A stretch of DNA of 17,110 nt from CAZJWR01 sp964549765 (lineage in GTDB: Bacteria; Zixibacteria; MSB-5A5; GN15; JAAZOE01): the NCBI GenBank assembly GCA_964549765.1, contig CAZJWR010000071.1, positions 1 through 17,110 of the forward strand, read 5' to 3'. The translations under genes and the position numbers were made by a program. Numbering within the stretch: the stretch's first letter is position 1; each line of letters opens with the position of its first letter. Under the pieces are notes generated by a model that did not search any database, was not told where the DNA came from, and saw nothing but the letters and a program-made list of their open reading frames with translations. Positions 1 through 6,544 of this stretch are shown piece by piece.

Positions 1-451
1 TGGATGGGGATATGGATATCGATCTGGTGGTGGCGGATTTCGGTTCGGACAGCATTTCTGTCCTGTTGAACGTCGGAAACGGCTCCTTCGCCGAGGCAGT
101 TGCGTATGCAGCCGGCGATGCCCCGTGTCCATTTTGGATGCCGATCTGGATGGTGATGGCGATATCGATCTTGCCGTCGCGAATTACTTTTCCAACCTGG
201 TTTCAGTTCTCATAAACGTGTCACGGCCGTATTCAGCTTGCGGTAACGCCGACGGTGATGACGCGATAAACGTGGGCGACGTGGTCTTTCTGGTCAATTA
301 TATCTTCAAGGGAGGTCCGCCGCCCGATCCCCTGTGCGCGGGCGATGCAGACGGAGATGGCGATATCAACATTGGTGACGTCGTGTACCTTGTGAACTAC
401 ATTTTCAAATGTGGGTCGGCCCCGGTGGATGACTGTTGCCTCTCGGACTGA
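1..451 (+). CDS. Secreted FG-GAP/VCBS-repeat protein with C-terminal dockerin; 5'-partial and frameshifted
   Basis: This is the 3' end of a gene that begins before the window. From base 3 one frame reads DGDMDIDLVVADFGSD...SVLLNVGNGSF, a typical calcium-binding FG-GAP/VCBS-like beta-propeller repeat, but it goes out of register after GDAP and stops at 215. A second frame, open from 125 to 451, picks up exactly where the repeat should continue (SILDADLDGDGDIDLAVANYFSN). Adding one base in the CCCC run at 121-124 would join them. The C-terminus (about 238-440) is a type I dockerin: two copies of a pattern like GDxDGDGxINxGDVVYLVNYIFK, each with an EF-hand-like D-x-D-G-D loop and a following helix, separated by a Pro-rich linker. 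Such proteins are exported and may attach to partners carrying cohesins, although no cohesin is seen here. Whether the frameshift is real or a sequencing error cannot be decided from this window. The repeat and dockerin assignments are strong. Confidence 0.8.
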   Translation, partial: GWGYGYRSGGGGFRFGQHFCPVERRKRLLRRGSCVCSRRCPVSILDADLDGDGDIDLAVANYFSNLVSVLINVSRPYSACGNADGDDAINVGDVVFLVNYIFKGGPPPDPLCAGDADGDGDINIGDVVYLVNYIFKCGSAPVDDCCLSD

Positions 452-547
452 AATCGGGGTTCGATGAAATACGACCGATCCTCTGACCGGATTTACGCCC
501 GCCATCGGCTCGCCGGTTAAGATAAACTCCGAAAAAGGAGGATGGTT

Positions 548-1183
548 ATGAGACTCTCGCATTATTTAGATGACTCGGTGGAAAGGATGGAACGGTTTTT
601 CCGTACACTCATGTTGTCAATCATGATCTTGATCGGAATTTTTCTCGTGGCATCCTGCGGTGATGACGATAAGAATCCTACCAACGGATCGAGCCCGGCG
701 ACAAACGAAATCATCGACAGTCTGACCTTTGAGCGGCAAGATGCCTCGACGATCTCAATGGGAACAGATTTTGCGATTTGCTGCGGAGTCTGGGAATCGG
801 GATATATAGATAAAAATACGCTGAAGATTTTGTTTTATGATTCCTCTATGCAGAAAGCGGGATGGAAACTGTTCGTTCTCGTCGATGAGGTTGCAAAGGA
901 TTCAACCTACACGTTTCCCACCGCCGAAGCCGGCCAGTCGGCGATCAGCATGTTTATAGCCGACCTGCCGACCGGAAACGAGCTGAACAGCGATGCTGAT
1001 GAATCGATGGGGACGATTAAGATCACATCGTATAGCTGTGGTCCGCCGATTTCAATTGAATTCACCATTAACGCCACGGTCGGCAGCGAATTCTTCCAGG
1101 GACCGACGGTCAGTGTGGCCGGTACGTTCAAATGCACGATTTATGCGAACCCGGCGCCATTCGGCTGCGATTTCTCGTTTTGA
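548..1183 (+). CDS. Small putative lipoprotein of unknown function
   Basis: The protein has a type II signal peptide: a short basic start, a hydrophobic stretch (LMLSIMILIGIFL) and the lipobox VASC, with Cys at about residue 37. The mature part begins GDDDKNP, an acidic, flexible stretch usual after a lipidated cysteine. I chose the ATG at 548 because GGAGG at 537-541 sits 6 nt before it; the ATG at 542 abuts that site, and the ATG at 587 would give a more compact signal peptide but lacks a well-spaced ribosome site. The mature domain is about 175 residues, looks beta-rich, and carries five more cysteines (a CC pair, then SCG, KC and GCD) that could form disulfides in the periplasm. I do not recognise the family. 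It lies about 96 nt after the dockerin gene and is followed by a long gene-free stretch, so it is probably a single-gene unit or the end of one. Confidence 0.75.
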   Translation: MRLSHYLDDSVERMERFFRTLMLSIMILIGIFLVASCGDDDKNPTNGSSPATNEIIDSLTFERQDASTISMGTDFAICCGVWESGYIDKNTLKILFYDSSMQKAGWKLFVLVDEVAKDSTYTFPTAEAGQSAISMFIADLPTGNELNSDADESMGTIKITSYSCGPPISIEFTINATVGSEFFQGPTVSVAGTFKCTIYANPAPFGCDFSF

Positions 1184-1382
1184 CAAACCCCTATTGGTGT
1201 AAGCCGAAGGGGCCACCGCCCAAGCATGGGAGTCAGCAGAAATGTCCCTTCTGACGAGATCGACATCCATGTAGGCTTGATGAATAAGCACACAATACCC
1301 ATAAGTCGTGGGAATCGCGTGTGATTCACAATGACATCCGATACCATAGATGTAGAGCAGCGATCGCGAACAAACACAAAAT

Positions 1383-1487
1383 AGGATACGCCAGAAACTG
1401 GTATATCCCTATGTATAAAAATATTTTGGCTCCCCCGGCCGGACGTTATTAGAACTTTTGCACCGGTTATCGCATACCTCATAAAAG
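1383..1487 (-). repeat. Dispersed intergenic repeat, copy A
   Basis: Copy A aligns in the same orientation with copy B at 13851-13951. Both begin AGGATACGCCA, form a hairpin, contain an 8-bp palindrome (CCGGCCGG at 1435-1442 here, CCAGCTGG in copy B), then share GGACGTYATTAGAACTTTTG (1441-1460 here), and stay similar through CCGGT to ATAYCT. The hairpin here pairs 1384-1394 with 1398-1408 around an AAA loop, with one C-A mismatch and one G-T wobble. Read on the minus strand it ends in TATTTTGTGTTTG, which is why I assign the minus strand. The edges are approximate because similarity fades gradually. Confidence 0.65.
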
Positions 1488-1547
1488 CTAATTAACCTCT
1501 GGGCCTGACGAGATCCACGATTTCATCTTTTCATAAAATCGATAATC

Positions 1548-1589
1548 GATGGTTAGTCTCTTACGCCCATATGATAACAGCTAACCATC
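1548..1589. promoter_or_regulatory. Inverted repeat, candidate enhancer for the sigma-54 activator
   Basis: GATGGTTAG (1548-1556) and CTAACCATC (1581-1589) are perfect 9-bp complements with a 24-nt spacer, so their centres lie 33 bp apart, about three helical turns. The right arm ends 85 nt before the -24 GG of the promoter at 1674-1689, a usual distance for activator sites at sigma-54 promoters. The right arm nearly equals CTAACCACC at 10907-10915, which sits at the matching distance from the second sigma-54 promoter. The spacer is too long for a good hairpin, so a protein-binding pair is more likely than a terminator. Binding by the activator encoded at 9213-10793 is inference. Confidence 0.5.
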
Positions 1590-1673
1590 CCTGCTCCAGC
1601 ACCCCGAATTGCCCTGGACATATAATCTCCTTTCGGTCAATCTATTATCTCGTCTTTTCGATTTGCAGGATTC

Positions 1674-1689
1674 GGGCATGGCCCTTGCA
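1674..1689 (+). promoter_or_regulatory. Sigma-54 (-24/-12) promoter of the lipid operon
   Basis: GGGCATGGCCCTTGCA matches the sigma-54 consensus TGGCACGNNNNTTGCW at 10 of 12 constrained positions. It has the invariant GG (1675-1676) and GC (1687-1688) exactly 10 nt apart, and TTGCA intact. The predicted start of transcription is near 1700, giving a leader of about 34 nt before the ATG at 1734. The position, the spacing and the sigma-54 activator gene in the same window support it. No experimental start is known to me. Confidence 0.6.
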
Positions 1690-1733
1690 TTCTGCAATCG
1701 TGTGAACAGGTCGTTTAACAGGACCCGGGAAAA

Positions 1734-2873
1734 ATGAAGACAAACATTTTATTAACAGGTGCCACGGGCAACGTCGGCGGAAAGCTGGTTCCGGCGATTC
1801 TCAGGCATATGCCTGACGCAGCCATAACATTACTGGTGCGGGGACAGTCGCAAGCGCACGCTTATGAGCGTGCGATGCGGACGATTCGGAAGCTGACTCC
1901 TGATTTCGATGAGGGAGACGCCCGGGGGCGCGTACAGGTGATCTGCGGTGACATCATACGCCCAAAACTGGGACTGGGCAGCAATGAGTATATGACCCTT
2001 GCCAGTGACTGCACGCATATTATCCATTCGGCCGCCGCCACTAAATTCCGCATGCCCGCATCGGAAGCGCGAGCAACGAATTACGATGGAACCCGCAATA
2101 TGGTACATTTCGGACGGCGGGCCATGCGACTTGGCGGGTTGCATCGGTTCGCATACATAAGCACCGCCTATGCCTGCGGCAATCGGAGCGGCCGGATACC
2201 CGAAATCATGTATGAGACAAAACCGCAATTTACGAATATCTATGAGCAGACTAAATGGGAGGCGGAAAGATATCTGTACCGCTTCCGGGACGATTTACCC
2301 CTCGACATATTCCGCCCCAGTATCATTGTCGGCGATTCCCGAACCGGCATCATCAATGATTTTAATGTCCTGTATGTTCCCCTGCGGTTGATCTTAACCG
2401 GGCACATACAAATGCTCCCCTGCCGTCCGGATATTCCCCTCGATGTCGTCCCGCTCGACTATGTCGCCGACATTATCAACAACATCGTTTTCCATTCTAA
2501 CGGCCGAAGCACCGGAATATTTCACGTTGTGGCCGGATTTGGCAACGAGGTTACGGTCGGCGATATCGTTTCCGGAGCCGTCAACCGGGCTAAACAGAGG
2601 TTCCCGACGCTTCCGGTCGGCAGAGTCAGGTACCTGTCCGGTATTAAGGCCGGGCCGAGGCTGACCCGTTTCATAGTCTCCGGCAATCGCACCATGTCAA
2701 TTTTGGGGGAATATATCCCCTATTTTATAACCGAACGGCATTTCGATAATGCGAATATGCATTCGATGCTGCCGCATCCCATAACCCTGCCCGGATTCGA
2801 AACCTATATCGAAAACCTGATGCAGTATTTCATCGACGAAGATTTAGGCAGACGGCTTCGACCGGCGGCATAG
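1734..2873 (+). CDS. NAD(P)-dependent extended SDR, thioester/fatty acyl reductase-like
   Basis: First gene of the lipid operon. The N-terminus has a Rossmann nucleotide-binding loop TGATGNVG (residues 8-15), followed by LVRG after the second strand, where Arg often favours NADPH. HSAA (98-101), NYDGT (117-121), YISTAYACG (141-149) and the catalytic pair Tyr170-x3-Lys174 (YEQTK) complete an extended short-chain dehydrogenase fold. The pattern resembles the male-sterility/NAD_binding_4 group (fatty acyl-CoA reductases and carrier-protein thioester reductases) more than sugar epimerases, although an epimerase/dehydratase role cannot be excluded. If the assignment holds, it would reduce an acyl thioester to an aldehyde or alcohol. 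The protein is 379 residues, with no carrier or adenylation domain, so it acts as a stand-alone enzyme. AGGA at 1720-1723 is a modest ribosome site with 10-nt spacing. The gap to the next gene is only 12 nt. Confidence 0.8.
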   Translation: MKTNILLTGATGNVGGKLVPAILRHMPDAAITLLVRGQSQAHAYERAMRTIRKLTPDFDEGDARGRVQVICGDIIRPKLGLGSNEYMTLASDCTHIIHSAAATKFRMPASEARATNYDGTRNMVHFGRRAMRLGGLHRFAYISTAYACGNRSGRIPEIMYETKPQFTNIYEQTKWEAERYLYRFRDDLPLDIFRPSIIVGDSRTGIINDFNVLYVPLRLILTGHIQMLPCRPDIPLDVVPLDYVADIINNIVFHSNGRSTGIFHVVAGFGNEVTVGDIVSGAVNRAKQRFPTLPVGRVRYLSGIKAGPRLTRFIVSGNRTMSILGEYIPYFITERHFDNANMHSMLPHPITLPGFETYIENLMQYFIDEDLGRRLRPAA

Positions 2874-2885
2874 AGGGTAGTCGAT

Positions 2886-3806
2886 ATGAAACTTAGATTC
2901 ATAATAAATGCACAGGCCTGTCGACTGCCGGCCGCGACAATCACCTCGCTTATCCGGGAGAAGTCCGCCGGAAACGCCTGCCGCATTGATTTCACCGAAT
3001 ATCCCGGCCACGCTCGACAATTGGCCGAACAGGCTTGCCGCCTCGGATACGACGCCCTGATTGCAGTTGGCGGCGACGGGACGGTGCACGAAGTCGTCAA
3101 CGGGTCCCGGGGAAACAATATACCGATAGGCATTATCCCGGCGGGAACGGCCAATGATCTGGCCGAGCGGCTGGGTATCCCCGGTGAATTCGAGGAGGCC
3201 TGCGATATTATCCTGTCCCATACGATCCGGCACATCGCTGTCATGAAAGTGAACGGCTATTATTTTCTGACTACCTGCGGAATTGGATTTCCGGCGGAGG
3301 TAATTGCGGCAGTCCGGGACATCTTTAATGGTACGGGCTTTGTAAAATTTATCCGAAGATATCTCCGGTACCGGATATACGCTATCGGAGTCCTTTTTGC
3401 CTTGTTGAAAAAGCTGCCGCACACAACCGTCCGAATTTGCGCCGACGGCAAGTGGTTCGAAACTTCATTAATGTCGCTCATTATTGGCTTACAGCCCGGC
3501 CTGGGCAAATATTTCACGCCTCTGCCGCATGCCGATCCGGGAAGTGCAGCCATGGCGGCATACTCCATTCAGGCCGGAGGGCGGTTGAGAATGCTATGGC
3601 ATGTCTTTAAGACGATACGCGGTGAACAGAGGGATTTGCCCGATACACACTTCATGCGTGCCCGCAGCATCATTCTCGAATTACCCTCGGCCATGCCATT
3701 TTTCGGGGATGGCGAGTTGCTGGCCGCGGACAGCCGCTTCGAAATAACCTGTCTTCCCGAGGCCATCCCGGTCTTTGTTCCCCAAACGGCGGGGAATCAA
3801 CTATGA
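2886..3806 (+). CDS. Diacylglycerol kinase family lipid kinase (YegS/BmrU/DgkB-like)
   Basis: The catalytic domain of the DAGK family fills the N-terminal half. GGDGTVHEVVNG starts at residue 62 and contains the nucleotide-binding GGDGT loop. IPAGTANDLA follows at about 84-93, and FGDGE near residue 275 matches the late DGE motif of the family. The 306-residue length is normal. The usual early N-P-x-S-G motif is changed to NAQAC (8-12), a small departure. Family members phosphorylate diacylglycerol or related lipids with ATP at the inner face of the membrane. Next to a CdsA-like enzyme, the natural reading is diacylglycerol to phosphatidic acid as the entry step of phospholipid synthesis or salvage. 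A GAGGG-type ribosome site precedes the ATG. The stop codon overlaps the next start (ATGA at 3803-3806), suggesting translational coupling. Confidence 0.88.
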   Translation: MKLRFIINAQACRLPAATITSLIREKSAGNACRIDFTEYPGHARQLAEQACRLGYDALIAVGGDGTVHEVVNGSRGNNIPIGIIPAGTANDLAERLGIPGEFEEACDIILSHTIRHIAVMKVNGYYFLTTCGIGFPAEVIAAVRDIFNGTGFVKFIRRYLRYRIYAIGVLFALLKKLPHTTVRICADGKWFETSLMSLIIGLQPGLGKYFTPLPHADPGSAAMAAYSIQAGGRLRMLWHVFKTIRGEQRDLPDTHFMRARSIILELPSAMPFFGDGELLAADSRFEITCLPEAIPVFVPQTAGNQL

Positions 3807-4561
3807 TCATCAATATCATTATCACGGTCCTGGGGCTTTTTGTTATCGGAGCCGGACTCATCCTATCGATTCACAGGGTAAGGGGTTCCAATGCAGAGCA
3901 GGTGAAAACCGATTGGATCAAATACGGTATGTTCTTCAGGATTGTCGCCGTATTTCTCATTTCCGTCTTTATCGGGCCGGTGGTGTTCGGCTGTTTGTTG
4001 GGCGGACTCGTGGCCATGGCCGGATACGAGATCAGGAAAAACCTGAAAGACCATTACCAGCATACCACGCTGGCGATAGGCACAATCACAATAATAATTG
4101 CGGTCAGCCTGGCTCATCTGCTGCTTTTAACGGGCCGGGAATGGTCGGCCTGGTGCGCCTTTTTTCTCATGCTGGTGTTTGTTGCCGACAGCTATGCCGA
4201 GTTGATCGGGCGGCTGGGCGGTAAGCATCATCTGTGTCCCCGCATAAGCCCGCATAAGACGGTCGAGGGATTTATCGGGAGTGTCATTGCGGCGGCCATG
4301 TCGGCGATGATTTTTTCCTTCATGCTGCCCCATACGTCCACTCTGCGAATAATCGTTCTTGGCATTTTGACGGCTTTGTCTGCAGCCGCCGGAGATCTGA
4401 TTTTCTCAAGCATCAAGCGAAAAATCGGGATCAAGGATTTTTCGAACCTCCTTCCCGGCCACGGAGGGATACTCGACCGCTTCGACAGCCTGATTGTCGC
4501 TGCCCCGGTATTTTTCTGGGGGCGGGTTATCATGGATCATATACCCGGAGGTGTCTCATGA
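3803..4561 (+). CDS. cdsA: Phosphatidate cytidylyltransferase (CDP-diglyceride synthase) family
   Basis: The C-terminal half carries the CTP_transf_1 signature almost intact: SSIKRKIGIKDFSNLLPGHG and onward to GGILDRFDS (residues 202-229), including the K-R, K-D, H-G-G and D-R-x-D elements. RISPHKTVEGFIG (about 147-159) and the Asp of VADSYAELIGRLGGK (about 127-141) are also typical. Several hydrophobic segments (about 2-22, 45-74, 91-110, 117-135, 157-175, 182-200, 229-245) indicate a multi-pass inner-membrane enzyme. At 252 residues it is slightly shorter than common CdsA proteins. The enzyme makes CDP-diacylglycerol from phosphatidic acid and CTP, so it would use the product of the kinase just upstream. 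Start and stop overlap its neighbours on both sides by ATGA, so the three genes are probably co-translated. This may be a second, pathway-specific copy rather than the housekeeping CdsA; that is inference. Confidence 0.88.
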   Translation: MIINIIITVLGLFVIGAGLILSIHRVRGSNAEQVKTDWIKYGMFFRIVAVFLISVFIGPVVFGCLLGGLVAMAGYEIRKNLKDHYQHTTLAIGTITIIIAVSLAHLLLLTGREWSAWCAFFLMLVFVADSYAELIGRLGGKHHLCPRISPHKTVEGFIGSVIAAAMSAMIFSFMLPHTSTLRIIVLGILTALSAAAGDLIFSSIKRKIGIKDFSNLLPGHGGILDRFDSLIVAAPVFFWGRVIMDHIPGGVS

Positions 4562-5271
4562 AAAACGCAATAGACGCCATTCCCCATGTGATCACCCTTG
4601 GCGGTCTGGCTTGTGCGGCGCTGGCGGTGATGTCGCTTATTGACGGGCATATCAATGCCGCGGTTCGGTATAGCCTCCTGGTTTTGCTTATTGATCGTGT
4701 CGACGGAACCCTGGCACGGGCTCTGAAAGTCAGCAAGAAATTCCCCGGGATTTCGGGTGAGGTGCTCGACACCGTCACCGATCTGGTGGGACTGACCTTT
4801 GTGCCCATGATATTCTTTTGGAAATCCGGTTTGTTTATGCCGGTGGCCGCACCTTATGTCGCCATCGCCGCTGTCGCCGCGGCGTCCTTTAAATACAGTC
4901 GCAAGGAGGGTTTTTTGCAGAGAGGCCATTCGGTCGGGGCGCCGCCGATATTTTTCTCGATCTTTCTATTTTACTTCCTCGATCTGCCTCCCTCGGTGGC
5001 TACCGGCTACGCTGTGATGTTGATTTTGCTGGTTCTGTCACCGGTCAAATATCCCATCACCAGTCTGGTGACAACCCATTGGAAACCGGGATATAAAAGC
5101 ATCACCAACTATTTGACCATTATTTTCTTCATCCCGGTGTTTATCATGCTCGAAAAAGCGCCGGCATTCATCTACTGGGTTATGCTGGGGGCGATTCTGA
5201 TCCAACTGCTCGTGTACCCTTTGCTCCTGCAGGCGAGAGTAATCAAACCGGGTTTCAGCCGGAGCTTTTAG
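4558..5271 (+). CDS. CDP-alcohol phosphatidyltransferase, phosphatidylcholine synthase-like
   Basis: The CDP-alcohol phosphatidyltransferase motif is present: Asp46-x2-Asp49-Gly50-x2-Ala53-Arg54, then Gly67-x3-Asp71-x3-Asp75. The gap between Arg54 and Gly67 is 12 residues instead of the 8 of the standard motif. As I recall them, bacterial phosphatidylcholine synthases (Pcs, CDP-diacylglycerol plus choline) have the same longer gap (DGPIAR...LPNWSG...LDNVID), and the local sequence here (KVSKKFPGISGEVLDTVTD) is similar. The rest is hydrophobic with about eight membrane spans, matching Pcs-like proteins of 230-250 residues. The substrate could still be serine, inositol or another alcohol, so the Pcs reading is tentative while the superfamily is firm. 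It would use the CDP-diacylglycerol made by the upstream enzyme. Its ATG overlaps the cdsA stop (ATGA at 4558-4561). Confidence 0.82.
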   Translation: MKNAIDAIPHVITLGGLACAALAVMSLIDGHINAAVRYSLLVLLIDRVDGTLARALKVSKKFPGISGEVLDTVTDLVGLTFVPMIFFWKSGLFMPVAAPYVAIAAVAAASFKYSRKEGFLQRGHSVGAPPIFFSIFLFYFLDLPPSVATGYAVMLILLVLSPVKYPITSLVTTHWKPGYKSITNYLTIIFFIPVFIMLEKAPAFIYWVMLGAILIQLLVYPLLLQARVIKPGFSRSF

Positions 5272-5286
5272 TGAAAGGAATAAGCC

Positions 5287-6195
5287 ATGCAAACCATCTA
5301 TGATAAAACGATCGAGAAACCGTGCGGGTTTCTCTTTGCCCGCTGGTCGGCCGGGGCCAAGGCGTTCGAATTAAGCCTTCCCCCGGAAAAGCGGATCATC
5401 ACCGACCAATTCGCGCCGTATTATTCCGGAAAAATCGGGATGGATATGGTCCGGGCCATGCACGTCATCAACCCGTCGATCCGTATGGGGATTGTCCTCC
5501 GGGCGCGTTACTTTGACGACTATGCGAGGCAATGTATCCGCGACAGCTTCTCTCAAATCGTGCTTCTCGGCGCGGGCTATGACAGCCGCTTTCTGAGATT
5601 GGGCGAATTCCGCGATATCAGTATTTTCGAGCTGGATCTGGAATCGACTCAGACCATAAAAAAGACCCTGACCCGCCGCCTTCTGGGCCGCCTTCCCGGT
5701 CAGGTCCGGTATGTCCCGATCAATTTTGCCCAGGATGCCATTATCGAAAAACTCTCCTTAGCCGGCTTCGACCGCAACCTTCCCAGCCTCTTTATCTGGG
5801 AGGGCGTGACGCTGTTTCTCAACCGGGATATCATTGCCCAGACCCTGGGGCGAATTACTGAGCTCGGTTCCCAGCACCGGGTGATATTCGACTTCGTGCC
5901 GCCAGAGCTGATCGACGATGAGACCGACTACATGGGCAACCGCCGATTGCTCCATCTCTGTGCCTCTATCAAAGAGCCGCTCACCTTCGGAAGTCGTCCC
6001 GATACCATGCGACACCTTCTCTCCGGGCTGGGTTTTGGAAAGATTGACATTATCAGTCTGCCGGAAACGCTGCGGCGGTATACCGGTTCCGACAAAATCG
6101 AGAACAGCTATTTCTTCGCTACCGCCGAAACGCGGCGCGATGCCGGGGAGACAAATGGAGGTTCAAATAATGGATTGATTCAAAAGGTATCCTGA
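5287..6195 (+). CDS. SAM-dependent methyltransferase, leucine carboxyl methyltransferase (LCM) family
   Basis: This is a class I SAM methyltransferase of the LCM/TIGR00027 type. Residues 91-101 (IVLLGAGYDSR) form the SAM-binding glycine loop with the D-S-R typical of this family. IFELDLEST (113-121) holds the acidic ribose-binding strand, and SLFIWEGVTLFL (167-178) is the conserved W-E-G-V-T-x-Y/F-L block. LRARYFDD (71-78) matches the usual R-x-R-Y/F-x-D element before the fold. The 302-residue length is normal. Known members methylate carboxyl groups or small metabolites, but the substrate cannot be read from sequence. Its place 15 nt after the phosphatidyltransferase gene suggests a role in modifying a lipid head group or intermediate. 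AAAGGA upstream of the ATG is a good ribosome site. No membrane span is seen, so it is probably cytosolic or peripheral. Confidence 0.82.
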   Translation: MQTIYDKTIEKPCGFLFARWSAGAKAFELSLPPEKRIITDQFAPYYSGKIGMDMVRAMHVINPSIRMGIVLRARYFDDYARQCIRDSFSQIVLLGAGYDSRFLRLGEFRDISIFELDLESTQTIKKTLTRRLLGRLPGQVRYVPINFAQDAIIEKLSLAGFDRNLPSLFIWEGVTLFLNRDIIAQTLGRITELGSQHRVIFDFVPPELIDDETDYMGNRRLLHLCASIKEPLTFGSRPDTMRHLLSGLGFGKIDIISLPETLRRYTGSDKIENSYFFATAETRRDAGETNGGSNNGLIQKVS

Positions 6196-6196
6196 T

Positions 6197-6481
6197 ATGT
6201 ATCAATCGATGATCCCATATACCGCTGGTTTCGACTGTCTGGCAGAGAGTTTCCTGTCATCTCTGCGATTCGGTCTTGGGCTTTACTGCCTACTGATGAT
6301 AACGATATTGGCAGTCGCGGCCGTCGTGCGGGCTCTGATCGTCGTCGGTCAGAATCGACCACAGCGGTCGAAGATAATGTCGGCCGGTTATCGCGGGATG
6401 GGTCCTTATCCCCCGAATTACCTTGTCGGGGAAAGCAGCCAGGAGATAAAACCTTTCAATCTTTTAAAATTATTATCTTGA
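6197..6481 (+). CDS. Possible small single-span membrane protein
   Basis: A 94-residue frame starts one base after the methyltransferase stop, preceded by AAAGG with about 10-nt spacing. The protein has one strong hydrophobic segment (about residues 26-52, LGLYCLLMITILAVAAVVRALIV) and a basic stretch just after it (NRPQRSK), so the C-terminal half probably faces the cytosol. I recognise no family. The close spacing to the operon and the single membrane span favour a real gene that might anchor or assist the lipid enzymes. Against it, the C-terminus has no clear motif and the codons look less regular than in the neighbours. It could be a chance frame. Confidence 0.4.
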   Translation: MYQSMIPYTAGFDCLAESFLSSLRFGLGLYCLLMITILAVAAVVRALIVVGQNRPQRSKIMSAGYRGMGPYPPNYLVGESSQEIKPFNLLKLLS

Positions 6482-6506
6482 ATTCAGCAGTTTTTTACAG
6501 CATCAT
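6478..6506 (+). promoter_or_regulatory. Possible sigma-70 promoter of kinase 1
   Basis: TTGAAT (6478-6483) and CATCAT (6501-6506) are separated by 17 nt, each matching four of six bases of the -35 and -10 consensus. Transcription would start about 30 nt before the ATG at 6545. It overlaps the end of the possible small gene before it. This is a weak match of a low-information motif. Confidence 0.25.
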
Positions 6507-6544
6507 ACCTGTGAATTTATCCATACATTATTCAGGAAAGCTGT

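Larger units (their letters stand above)
1184..1733. other. 550-nt gene-free region with repeat copy A and lipid-operon control region
   Basis: No convincing gene is seen here. An open minus-strand frame over 1141-1482 lacks a recognisable product and overlaps both the lipoprotein gene and the repeat. The left part (1184-1370) has no clear structure apart from a weak CCCCT/AGGGG pairing just after the lipoprotein stop. The middle (about 1383-1487) is copy A of a repeat also found at 13851. The right part holds ATCGAT-A-ATCGAT (1538-1550), a 9-bp inverted repeat (1548-1589), an IHF-like match (about 1635-1647) and a sigma-54-type promoter (1674-1689), all fitting a control region for the operon starting at 1734. 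Confidence 0.6.

Noticed and set aside
1184..1225. Terminator after the 548-1183 lipoprotein gene (CCCCT...AGGGG)
   Set aside because: Only five base pairs form, the loop is long, and no T-run follows.
1141..1482. Minus-strand frame of about 113 codons across repeat copy A, partly similar in translation to a minus-strand frame across copy B
   Set aside because: The similarity in translation comes from the DNA repeat itself. The frames differ in length and ends, and DNA-level structure (hairpin, palindrome) explains the conservation better.
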